From: Peptoniphilus sp. BV3C26
GTDB lineage: Bacteria > Bacillota > Clostridia > Tissierellales > Peptoniphilaceae
NCBI RefSeq assembly: GCF_000478985.1
Contig: NZ_AWXB01000060.1
Coordinates: forward strand, 1 to 64,000
DNA: 64,000 bases
Direction of reading: 5' to 3'
The position numbers were made by a program, and so were the translations under genes. Of the stretch, positions 41,179 to 48,990 are shown piece after piece (the first letter of the stretch is position 1; each line of letters starts with the position of its first letter). The notes beneath the pieces were generated by a model. The model had not been told where the DNA came from and did no database searches. It was given only the letters and a program-made list of their open reading frames with translations.

Positions 41179-41883
41179 ATGTTAAAATTAGAATTTAAAA
41201 AAATAAAATTTATAAATATTTTACTAATAAGTCTTATAATACCCCTTCTTGCCAATGCCTTTGGCCTTATAAATTATATGGGAAATAAGGGAATTCTAAC
41301 CCATGAATGGCAAAGTCTATGGACCCAAGTAAGTTTATTTTACTTTTCCTTTTTCTATATTCCTTTAATTGCTATTATAATAGCAAGTCTTTGGTCCCCC
41401 GAACACAAGGCAGGGCTTAAATTTATTAGGCTTAGTCCAAAGAAAAATATCTCATTTATAATGGCCAAGTTATTTCTATCTTTTATAATAATAAGCCTTT
41501 GTCAAATATATTTTTTGGCCCTATTTTATGCAGGCGGAAAATTTATAGGAAATTTCCAAAGGATAAATTTTAATATTTATGCTTATTATATATTTCTTAG
41601 CATTTTTCTTTCACTTCCTATTATAGGAATTTTTGGAGCTCTTGCTATAAGGATAAGGTCCTTTGGAATTATAGTTCTCCTTTCCAGTATGTTTACAATA
41701 TTTGGATTTGCTACAACCTATAAATCCTTAAAAATAATAGGTTTAAGCTTTCTTTCAATTGAAGCTAACAACTTTAGATTTATAAATGCACATGATTTAG
41801 GATTATTAACTATTTTTGCACTAGGAGAATTAATAATATCCTTATATTTTTCTAACAAATTTTTAAAATACGAAAATAAGTAA
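41179..41883 (+). CDS. ABC-2-type permease, LanG-like subunit
   Basis: A 234-residue, six-helix membrane protein, 8 bp after the first permease with an AGGAGG site. MLKLEFKKIKFINILLISLI and SLWSPEHKAGLKFIRLSPKKN are typical of NisG/MutG-like subunits. With its partner it should form a heteromeric exporter that expels membrane-active peptides. The exact substrate cannot be told. Confidence 0.85.
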   Translation: MLKLEFKKIKFINILLISLIIPLLANAFGLINYMGNKGILTHEWQSLWTQVSLFYFSFFYIPLIAIIIASLWSPEHKAGLKFIRLSPKKNISFIMAKLFLSFIIISLCQIYFLALFYAGGKFIGNFQRINFNIYAYYIFLSIFLSLPIIGIFGALAIRIRSFGIIVLLSSMFTIFGFATTYKSLKIIGLSFLSIEANNFRFINAHDLGLLTIFALGELIISLYFSNKFLKYENK

Positions 41884-41887
41884 GTTT

Positions 41888-41936
41888 AAAAGAGGCTTTT
41901 TAAGAATTAAATCTTAAAAAGCCTCTTAAATTTTTT
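41888..41936 (+). terminator. Terminator of the ABC exporter operon
   Basis: AAGAGGCTTTTTAAGA and its complement form a 16-bp stem with an AT loop, followed by a T-rich run on the plus strand. Confidence 0.85.
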
Positions 41937-41973
41937 AAAAATATACTATAATCTAATATATAAGGAGAGGCTT

Positions 41974-42981
41974 ATGGAAGAAAAAAGAAAACTTAAATTT
42001 ATTTTTTTAGCTTTTGCACTTTTACTTATTACTGGCGTTATAGGTTATATGATTTTATTAAAGGTAGATTTTATCGATGCCTTATATATGACTGTTATAA
42101 CCATATCTACTGTAGGTTTTGGTGAAGTTGGCACCACCAGCAATCTGTCTGAAATCTTTTCAGTCTTTATGATTTTTTTAGGGGTTGGTATAGTTGGATA
42201 TGCTTTTACAACGGTGGTTGCTATGTTTGTTGAAGGCAAGGTTTCAGATTTGTGGAAGGGAAGTAAAATGGATAAAAAAATTGCTGCTTTAAATAATCAT
42301 TACATAATATGTGGATCTGGTGAGCTGGCAGAGGTAATTATAAAAAAATTTATTAATGAAAAACTTGATTTTGTTGTTATAAGTGATAGGCGTGAAGACC
42401 TTGAAGATTTCAGCCATCACGATATTTTAGTGGTTGAGGGTCAATCTACTGAGGAAAGTGTCTTGAAACATGCGGGAATTGAAAGGGCTAAGGGTCTTAT
42501 TGCAACTTTAGATTCTGAAGTGGACAACATAGTAACTGTGCTTACTGCAAGAAATCTTAATAAAAATATTTATATTATTTCAAATGCCCTTACTAAATCA
42601 GGTAGCGAAAAGTTATTAAAGGTGGGAGCTGATAAAACTCTATCTGCTGTGGAAATAAGTGGCAAGAGAATGGCTTCTCTTATGATAAAGCCTAATATTA
42701 TTTCATTTTTAGATGTGGTTACAAAAATCGGAGATGTTGAGCTTGATTTGGAAGAGGTTCTTGTCAAAAGGGGATCCTATTTAGAAAATAAAAATTTAAT
42801 TGAAGCACAGATTCCTAAAAAAACTGGGCTTATTGTTCTTGCTATAAAGAAAATTGAAGATGGAAAAATGATTTTCAATCCCCCAATTGATTATACTTTT
42901 AAAATTGGTGATGTTCTTATTGCTTTAGGAAGAGATGACCAAGTTGATAGTTTGAAAAATTTAGGTGATGAAATAAAATAA
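41974..42981 (+). CDS. Potassium channel with RCK (TrkA-N/TrkA-C) domains
   Basis: The 335-residue protein has two transmembrane helices around a pore loop with the selectivity filter TVGFGE (about residues 47-52). A cytosolic RCK domain follows (HYIICGSGELAEVIIKKF, nucleotide-binding glycine motif; VVEGQSTEESVLKHAGIERA). The C-terminal TrkA-C part ends VLIALGRDDQVDSLKNLG. The layout is that of MthK/GsuK-type ligand-gated K+ channels. Its last 110 codons are repeated about 1 kb downstream as a decayed copy. Confidence 0.92.
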   Translation: MEEKRKLKFIFLAFALLLITGVIGYMILLKVDFIDALYMTVITISTVGFGEVGTTSNLSEIFSVFMIFLGVGIVGYAFTTVVAMFVEGKVSDLWKGSKMDKKIAALNNHYIICGSGELAEVIIKKFINEKLDFVVISDRREDLEDFSHHDILVVEGQSTEESVLKHAGIERAKGLIATLDSEVDNIVTVLTARNLNKNIYIISNALTKSGSEKLLKVGADKTLSAVEISGKRMASLMIKPNIISFLDVVTKIGDVELDLEEVLVKRGSYLENKNLIEAQIPKKTGLIVLAIKKIEDGKMIFNPPIDYTFKIGDVLIALGRDDQVDSLKNLGDEIK

Positions 42982-43006
42982 GGCTATTTTAAAAATAGCC
43001 TTTTTT
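42648..43006 (+). repeat. Direct repeat copy 1 (3' end of the K+ channel gene and its terminator)
   Basis: About 359 bp, starting TGTGGAAATAAGTGGC and ending in the terminator T-run, are almost identical to 43698-44056. The copy begins inside the RCK coding region. Confidence 0.9.
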
Positions 43007-43007
43007 T
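42981..43007 (+). terminator. Terminator of the K+ channel gene
   Basis: GGCTATTTT/AAAATAGCC hairpin followed by TTTTTTT on the plus strand, overlapping the stop codon region. Confidence 0.85.
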
Positions 43008-43068
43008 AGCCTTTATAGTTTTTATTTAATAAACCACAAAGATTTATAGTATTCCATTTTTATATGAC

Positions 43069-43554
43069 TTATTCCGGTGCATTTAATTTGATATTTTCTT
43101 CAAAACCTGATGGATCACCATTTTTTGCCTTATCTAAAATTTTATCAAAATACTCTCTTGTAGCATCGTCACACTTTTCTTCTGACATGTAGGGCATCTT
43201 CTTTGCTTTCTCCAACTCTTCTAAAGCTTTCTCAGCTCTTCTAGGATCATTTTTATAGGTGTTTAACCACTCCTTTTCCCAAGCTGCTTCCCAATAAATG
43301 CTTGCTCTTGTGTTTCCAAAACCCTTTTGATAAACTGAACCATTTTCTTCTTCGTCTATCTCCTTTGGCACATTATAACCTTTTGGCCAATTAAGATTTT
43401 TACAAGTTTCAACAAATTCATTTTGAACACCTTTACGAGAAATCATTTCACTTGAATGATCACCTGCATTTGCCTTAACATAAGCGCCTATTCCTAAAGC
43501 TAAACAGCCTGCTAATAATATTGACCCTATTTTTCTTTTAATATTTCCTTTCAT
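43069..43554 (-). CDS. Secreted protein of unknown function
   Basis: The 161-residue protein has a signal peptide (about residues 1-29, ILLAGCLALGIGAYVKANA). The mature part is charged, helical and Trp/Tyr-containing, with repeated Glu/Lys stretches, three cysteines and no domain I recognise (KNLNWPKGYNVPKE, WEAAWEKEWLNTYKND, EEKCDDATREYFDKIL). AAGGAGAG precedes the ATG. It sits alone, in opposite orientation, between the two 359-bp direct repeats. Confidence 0.75.
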   Translation of the reverse strand: MKGNIKRKIGSILLAGCLALGIGAYVKANAGDHSSEMISRKGVQNEFVETCKNLNWPKGYNVPKEIDEEENGSVYQKGFGNTRASIYWEAAWEKEWLNTYKNDPRRAEKALEELEKAKKMPYMSEEKCDDATREYFDKILDKAKNGDPSGFEENIKLNAPE

Positions 43555-43697
43555 TTTTCTCTCCTTAATTTTTATTGGATTTATTATGTCATAATAATAG
43601 CAAATATTAATTACAAAACCTCTTAATAAAAATTACAAAATTATAAAATAATTTATACAAAGCTAACAGATTTTATAAATTTTTAGGGTCTATAATA

Positions 43698-44031
43698 TGT
43701 GGAAATAAGTGGCAAGAGAATGGCTTCTCTTATGATAAAGCCTAATATTATTTCATTTTTAGATGTGGTTACAAAAATCGGAGATGTTGAGCTTGATTTG
43801 GAAGAGGTTCTTGTCAAAAGGGGATCCTATTTAGAAAATAAAAATTTAATTGAAGCACAGATTCCTAAAAAAAACTGAGCTTATTGTTCTTGCTATAAAG
43901 AAAATTGAAGATGGAAAAATGATTTTCAATCCCCCAATTGATTATACTTTTAAAATTGGTGATGTTCTAATTGTTTTAGGAAGAGATGACCAAGTTGATA
44001 GTTTGAAAAATTTAGGTGATGAAATAAAATA
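43698..44031 (+). pseudogene. Decayed 3' fragment of the K+ channel/RCK gene
   Basis: The fragment corresponds to about residues 226-335 of the channel at 41974-42981. It has no promoter-proximal part. An extra A in the run near 43866-43873 plus a G-to-A change produces a TGA stop in the original frame. The remaining frame up to the native stop cannot encode a functional RCK domain. Confidence 0.85.
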
Positions 44032-44056
44032 AGGCTATTTTAAAAATAGCCTTTTT
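43698..44056 (+). repeat. Direct repeat copy 2
   Basis: Near-identical second copy of 42648-43006, including the terminator. It differs by a few substitutions and one inserted A. Confidence 0.9.
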
Positions 44057-44071
44057 TATATTTTCATTGTA

Positions 44072-44108
44072 AAAGAAAAAAAGGATATTAATATCAATAT
44101 CCTTTTTT
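44072..44108 (-). terminator. Terminator of the 192-aa membrane protein gene
   Basis: AAAGGATATT/AATATCCTTT hairpin followed by TTTTTTT on the minus strand, converging with the terminator of the repeat copy. Confidence 0.75.
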
Positions 44109-44126
44109 TTCTTATATAATTTAGGG

Positions 44127-44705
44127 CTATTTATTTTCTTTAAATGTTTTTAAATTCATCAATACTCCCGTGTGAGGAAGATACTGAACATAAGCTGATA
44201 CAAACTCATCGTCTGTCCACTTTTCTTTTTCCAGGTCATAAGTTTCAGAGTTTATGCGAAATATTTCAGTGTCACCCTTTTCCGTGTAGCCTATAAGGCT
44301 ATAAACTATAGAATACTCATAAATATTATCTCGTTCGAATGTTATATAGTTAAGCTTCACGACTTTAGGTGCATTTATATAAGAAAAATCAAAAATCCAA
44401 GCTCTTATTAAATAAAAAACTCCAAAAAAAGCGACGATGGCACATATCCACCAAATAATTATAGATCTTGGTTTTTCCTTAATAAAATAGTTAATAGCTA
44501 AAACTATAAAAATTACAAGGCTTATAAAAATACGAAACACAATCTCGCAAAAATATCCACTTATGCCTTCTTGATTTTCTCCCATAGAATGGCTGAATAT
44601 TGCATAAAGAAAACTTATTGCAAATAAAATAAATAAAATAAATAAAAAAATTAAAAAAATAAAGACTATTTTTCTTTTGACCGGTATATTTCTTATATTT
44701 TTCAT
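44127..44705 (-). CDS. Integral membrane protein of unknown function
   Basis: The 192-residue protein has three predicted N-terminal transmembrane helices (about 13-35, 47-68, 76-98) and a C-terminal extracytosolic or cytosolic beta-rich domain (KLNYITFERDNIYEYSIVYSLIGYTEKGDTEIFRI, ending YLPHTGVLMNLKTFKENK). I do not recognise a family. It follows a CPBP protease gene by 35 bp on the same strand and is probably co-transcribed with it. Confidence 0.7.
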   Translation of the reverse strand: MKNIRNIPVKRKIVFIFLIFLFILFILFAISFLYAIFSHSMGENQEGISGYFCEIVFRIFISLVIFIVLAINYFIKEKPRSIIIWWICAIVAFFGVFYLIRAWIFDFSYINAPKVVKLNYITFERDNIYEYSIVYSLIGYTEKGDTEIFRINSETYDLEKEKWTDDEFVSAYVQYLPHTGVLMNLKTFKENK

Positions 44706-44740
44706 TTTATCTTCCCTTAGATATATTTTTCATTTTTATT

Positions 44741-45478
44741 TTAAATACAATCCCTATTTTTATATGATTCAAAGTCTTTTTTATCTTTAAGTTTTAACAA
44801 ATAAGTACAATAAAAAACAGCAACAAATATTGTAGCAATTATATAGATCCCCTCAAAAGTTTGATTGTTCTTAGAAAATTTAGAAAAAGCATCTATCATT
44901 CCATGGGCAAAAATACATGGTAAAAGACTTTTACTTTTATAGAAAATAATTGTAAACATAAAACCCCAAGCCAGGGCAAAAAATATTTGAGAGATTGTTT
45001 CTAAATCCCTTTGTCCGGCAAATAAGTTTATAATGTGGCCCATACCAAATGTAATTGCCACGATTGTAATAGATTTTGCTGGTCCATCCTTTTTTAAAAT
45101 TGCCTTAAAAAGAAAACCTCTGAAAATTACTTCCTCAATGTATCCAATCAAAAACATGGATAAAACTGAAAAAACCTGATAAATCCCACTGTAAGATAAA
45201 TGTAAACCTCCCCAGAGGTTACCTGTGGTAAGAACCCATACAGGGATAAAATATAAATATCTTGCTCTATTTTTAGGATATTTATTAAGGCCGTATTTTT
45301 CTTCCAAATGATGTTTTTTTATAAAGATCCCAATTGCTCCAGCAATCAAAGCGAGACTTATGAGCATAATAATACTTTGGTCCCCAAACTTATCTCGAAT
45401 GAAAACAGATACAGTGCAATATATTATTACCCAAACAAGTCCAAAATAAATTTCATTTTTTTTATATAAACTATACAT
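44741..45478 (-). CDS. CPBP-family intramembrane metalloprotease
   Basis: A 245-residue protein with about eight transmembrane helices. It has the CPBP/Abi signature residues EEVIFRGFLF (EExxxR), FGMGHIINL (FxxxH) and a third motif HGMIDA, which together coordinate the catalytic zinc. In bacteria such proteins are linked to bacteriocin self-immunity and prenyl-protein processing. The context here, near a LanFEG-type exporter, would suit peptide immunity, but no bacteriocin gene is seen. Confidence 0.88.
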   Translation of the reverse strand: MYSLYKKNEIYFGLVWVIIYCTVSVFIRDKFGDQSIIMLISLALIAGAIGIFIKKHHLEEKYGLNKYPKNRARYLYFIPVWVLTTGNLWGGLHLSYSGIYQVFSVLSMFLIGYIEEVIFRGFLFKAILKKDGPAKSITIVAITFGMGHIINLFAGQRDLETISQIFFALAWGFMFTIIFYKSKSLLPCIFAHGMIDAFSKFSKNNQTFEGIYIIATIFVAVFYCTYLLKLKDKKDFESYKNRDCI

Positions 45479-45618
45479 TTTTTCCTCTTTATGTAAATTT
45501 TAAAAATTTTAATTTCATGCCTTTATCTTATCTTTTTTACAATTTTATCTTTAAATTATATAAGTAGTGTAAAATTAAAATTAAATTTCTGTAGATTTTT
45601 AAAAAATCCCCTACTTAA

Positions 45619-45664
45619 AATAGGCAGGCATGATAAAAATACTTTTATCATGCCCGCCTGTTTT
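45619..45664 (-). terminator. Terminator of the second beta-helix SLH protein gene
   Basis: CAGGCGGGCATGATAAAA and a near-complement form a stem of about 17 bp, about 50 bp past the stop codon. The T-run is weak on the minus strand. Confidence 0.7.
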
Positions 45665-45710
45665 CTTTTATTGTTTCTATTATTTATTATATTCTTTAAT
45701 AATTAAATTT

Positions 45711-48700
45711 TTACTTGTCGTAAACAAAGCTTGTTTCATTAACTTCAAACCATGTTTCATCTCTTTCATTTTCTTTACGTTCATAAGTGTGACCATTAGT
45801 CGCTTCTACTACAGGATAGTATGCCCAGTGGGCCTTATCCATGTCCCTATAGTTTATAATTTTGTTTAAGTTGTGATCTACAAAATCTTCATCTGCAAAG
45901 CGATTTAACATACGATTTGTAATTGACACTATTTCTGCACGGGTAATCGGTTGGTCAGGTTTAAAACTTCCGTCAGGATAACCGGAAATCCATCCTGCTT
46001 CTGCTGCCTTTTGAATTACATCATAAGCCCAGTGATCTTTAGAAACATCTGTAAAATTTTTGTTTCCTCCACTGAGATTTGCAAATCTTGTAGCCATTGC
46101 TGCAAATTCTCCACGAGTAATGTTTGCATATGGTCTGAAATTCCCATCTGGATATCCCTTAATCATGTTTAATTTGCTCATATAACTTATAGCTGTAACA
46201 GACCAAAGGTCATCTGAAACATCCTTGTAGTTTCTACTATATATTATTCCCTTTTGAGGTCTTTCATTTAAAAGTCTCGAAAACATAACCGCCACTTCTT
46301 GACGGGACATTTGCCTATCCGGTCTAAAGGTTTGATCTTTGTAGCCTATCATATATTGTGCATGATCTTTTTTATTCAATAAGGGTGTATCTACTGACTT
46401 TATAAGGAAATAACCATTTCCCGATTTGTCGTGTTTTTTTGGTTCGTCAGGTTTTTTAATTTGTTCTTCCCATTGAGCATAAAGAGTTATATCACTTTCT
46501 ATGACAGTGTCGAGTGTAAATGATGATGTTCCTTTACCGTCTTTTTGAGTATTCCAGCCCTTAAAAGTATATCCTTTTCTTACAGGATCAGCAGGAAAAT
46601 CTTTCCCTAATTTACTTTTTTCAAGTACTAGGAATGCAGCATGAATCGGTTCTTCAGTTTCATAGTTCTTATCAAAAATAACCTTGCGAAATATTATTAA
46701 GTTAACATCATCATTGTTCAATGGGTGATTGTATTTTGTACCCGGATGAGAAGTAGACATATACAAAAGTTTTACAAATTCATCCTTCGTACTCGGTGGA
46801 GTAAAGGTTTGAAATGCCTTGTTATTTCTAAAGACCGTCGTGGCATCGGTGTTGATGTTATAGTAGTAATCTTTAGCTGTCGGAGGTTGTACAAGTGGCC
46901 CTGTAGATCCATCATCGTATTCTGGCATATAAGCATGAAGATTACTGTAAATGGCTCCGCCATGGCCCAATTCACCTGTAGCTTCATTGCCGTCAAAAAC
47001 AGTGCCCTTGATTACTTTTAAAAGGCCGTGGGTTTCATCAACGGAAATGGCACCGCCAGATTTGTCTGCCTTATTTCTTGTAAATGTACAACCGTCTAGT
47101 GTAACAACTCCCTTTTCATCTAAAGCGGTATTAATATAAATGGCTCCGCCGTGACCGTTGTTTTCGTGTGTGCCGTCTGGCAAGATGGATGGTTCTGACT
47201 TTATAGCTTCATTTCCTTCAAAGGTGGATTTTTCTATAGTCATGGTATTACTTGTCCAGATGCCGCCGCCGTAGTAGGCTTTGTTTTCTTTAAACTCAGC
47301 ATTTTTAAAGTTTAGGCTGCCGTTTTCTTTAATTAAGCATACTCCTCCACCAGATAGGGCTTCGTTTTTATATAGCTTCACGCCGTCAATGGTAAGGGTT
47401 TCGCCAACAGGTAAGTTGGAGTAGATACCGCCACCGTATTGTGCGATATTTTCTCTAATTACTATGCCGCCTATCTTTGCCTTAGGCGATCTAAGACGGA
47501 TGCCGCCACCGTAGTTGGCTTTGTTCTTCTCAATGGTTCCTGAAATTAAATCACAGGAAGGAGTTGTACCCCACGGATAAAAACCGCCACCAGTATAAGC
47601 TTCGTTTTCTGAAATAATTCCGTTCCCTTCCATAATGAAATTGCTGTTAAATACTGCTGTTATTCCTCCACCGTATCTTCCTTGATTTTTAGATACTTGT
47701 CCTCCGGTAAGCTTGACAACTGAATTACCTGCACAATAAATTCCTCCGCCTGCATAAGACGCGGAGTTTCCATTGATTTCTCCGCCGGTGATTTCCAGGT
47801 TCGTATTTTTTCCTGTGAAAATACCGCCACCACTATTAGCCATATTATTGTGGATTTTGCCACCATTAATTATGCCTTTACCTTGTAAAACAATTGCTCC
47901 TCCGAAGCCTGAGTCAGAAGAAACCTTGTTACCAGTAATCTCTCCGCCCTTGATGGTCAATGTTCTGGTCCCAATATAAGAAATGGCACCGCCAGCTTGT
48001 ATGGCCTCGTTATTTCTTATAATGCCGCCATTAATTGTGACATCCCCTGCTTCTTGACAATAAATAGCACCGCCTGTTTTGGCCCCATCGTTCGGATCAA
48101 CTTTCCCATTTTGTAAGATGGCACCGTCATTGATCGTTAGACTTACAGGAAGTGGTTCCGTTGATTCCATCCAAAATATACGTTTTTGATTGTTTCCGTC
48201 GATAATAATATCTTCTACGGTTAGATGAGCCCCGTTGACAACGCCGAGCATCATAGTGTGATTTGTATTATTTGCTTTGATTGTTCTTTTGCTTGCCTTG
48301 TCCTTACTCCTAAGGGTCACCTCGCCATAGGGCCAGCCAAACTGACTGTACTCAGTTAATTCAATATCCTTATTCACTTGAAGGACAAAATTGTATTTCC
48401 TTCCCTCCTTTGTAAGGTCGTACATTTTGTCGATTGCTTGTTTTATGGTGTCGTAGTCATCGACCTTTACCCCATCTTTAAAAAGAGTGATTGCCTTTTC
48501 CTCTTGAGGATTGCCGCCCATTAAATACATTTCTTTTTTTATTTCTTTTGAATTTAGTAACAAAGCCTTATCTTCATTTAACTCCCTATTACTCACTTCA
48601 ATATTATCACTTGTCGTATTTGCATATTTATCAGCTTCCTTATTCTTTATGCTGTCATCAATTGCAAAAACACTATTAAAACTGCATGATAAAAATATTA

Positions 48701-48758
48701 ACAAAGCAACAATGGTTAATCTTATAATTTTAAAACTTCTTTTCTTAATTATATTCAT
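45711..48758 (-). CDS. Surface protein: beta-helix repeats, InlB-type repeat and three SLH domains
   Basis: The 1015-residue protein has a signal peptide (about residues 1-32, ending NSVFAIDD). Residues about 100-650 form parallel beta-helix rungs with the pattern 'NSGGGIFTGKNTNLEITGGEING', as in polymorphic adhesins. An InlB-type repeat (GYTFKGWNTQKDGKGTSSFTLD to ITLYAQWEEQ) leads to three SLH repeats (MIGYKDQTFRPDRQMSRQEVA, MIKGYPDGNFRPYANITRGEFA, WISGYPDGSFKPDQPITRAEI). The ATG at 48758 is chosen for its AGGGAGG site; the open frame continues 24 codons upstream without one. It is a likely wall-bound adhesin and a paralogue of the 31819-34746 protein. Confidence 0.88.
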   Translation of the reverse strand: MNIIKKRSFKIIRLTIVALLIFLSCSFNSVFAIDDSIKNKEADKYANTTSDNIEVSNRELNEDKALLLNSKEIKKEMYLMGGNPQEEKAITLFKDGVKVDDYDTIKQAIDKMYDLTKEGRKYNFVLQVNKDIELTEYSQFGWPYGEVTLRSKDKASKRTIKANNTNHTMMLGVVNGAHLTVEDIIIDGNNQKRIFWMESTEPLPVSLTINDGAILQNGKVDPNDGAKTGGAIYCQEAGDVTINGGIIRNNEAIQAGGAISYIGTRTLTIKGGEITGNKVSSDSGFGGAIVLQGKGIINGGKIHNNMANSGGGIFTGKNTNLEITGGEINGNSASYAGGGIYCAGNSVVKLTGGQVSKNQGRYGGGITAVFNSNFIMEGNGIISENEAYTGGGFYPWGTTPSCDLISGTIEKNKANYGGGIRLRSPKAKIGGIVIRENIAQYGGGIYSNLPVGETLTIDGVKLYKNEALSGGGVCLIKENGSLNFKNAEFKENKAYYGGGIWTSNTMTIEKSTFEGNEAIKSEPSILPDGTHENNGHGGAIYINTALDEKGVVTLDGCTFTRNKADKSGGAISVDETHGLLKVIKGTVFDGNEATGELGHGGAIYSNLHAYMPEYDDGSTGPLVQPPTAKDYYYNINTDATTVFRNNKAFQTFTPPSTKDEFVKLLYMSTSHPGTKYNHPLNNDDVNLIIFRKVIFDKNYETEEPIHAAFLVLEKSKLGKDFPADPVRKGYTFKGWNTQKDGKGTSSFTLDTVIESDITLYAQWEEQIKKPDEPKKHDKSGNGYFLIKSVDTPLLNKKDHAQYMIGYKDQTFRPDRQMSRQEVAVMFSRLLNERPQKGIIYSRNYKDVSDDLWSVTAISYMSKLNMIKGYPDGNFRPYANITRGEFAAMATRFANLSGGNKNFTDVSKDHWAYDVIQKAAEAGWISGYPDGSFKPDQPITRAEIVSITNRMLNRFADEDFVDHNLNKIINYRDMDKAHWAYYPVVEATNGHTYERKENERDETWFEVNETSFVYDK

Positions 48759-48990
48759 GTCTCTACCTCCCTTGCTCTTATTATACCATGTAATATAAGT
48801 TTTATTTAAATATATGCCTTTTAACTCCATTGATATAGAATTGTTTTCTAAACCCTTATATATTTATAGCGTAAAATTTAAGGCAATTTTTGTATATCAG
48901 TCGGACCTATAGATTTCTGAAAAAACCTTGATTAATATTTGTGACATGAAACTTCATAAATCATGCAATAATATCCAGCATCTCTTATAA

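Noticed and set aside
43698-43876. Small GTG-started ORF in the second channel repeat
   Set aside because: It is the decayed 3' fragment of the channel gene with a premature TGA, not a separate gene.
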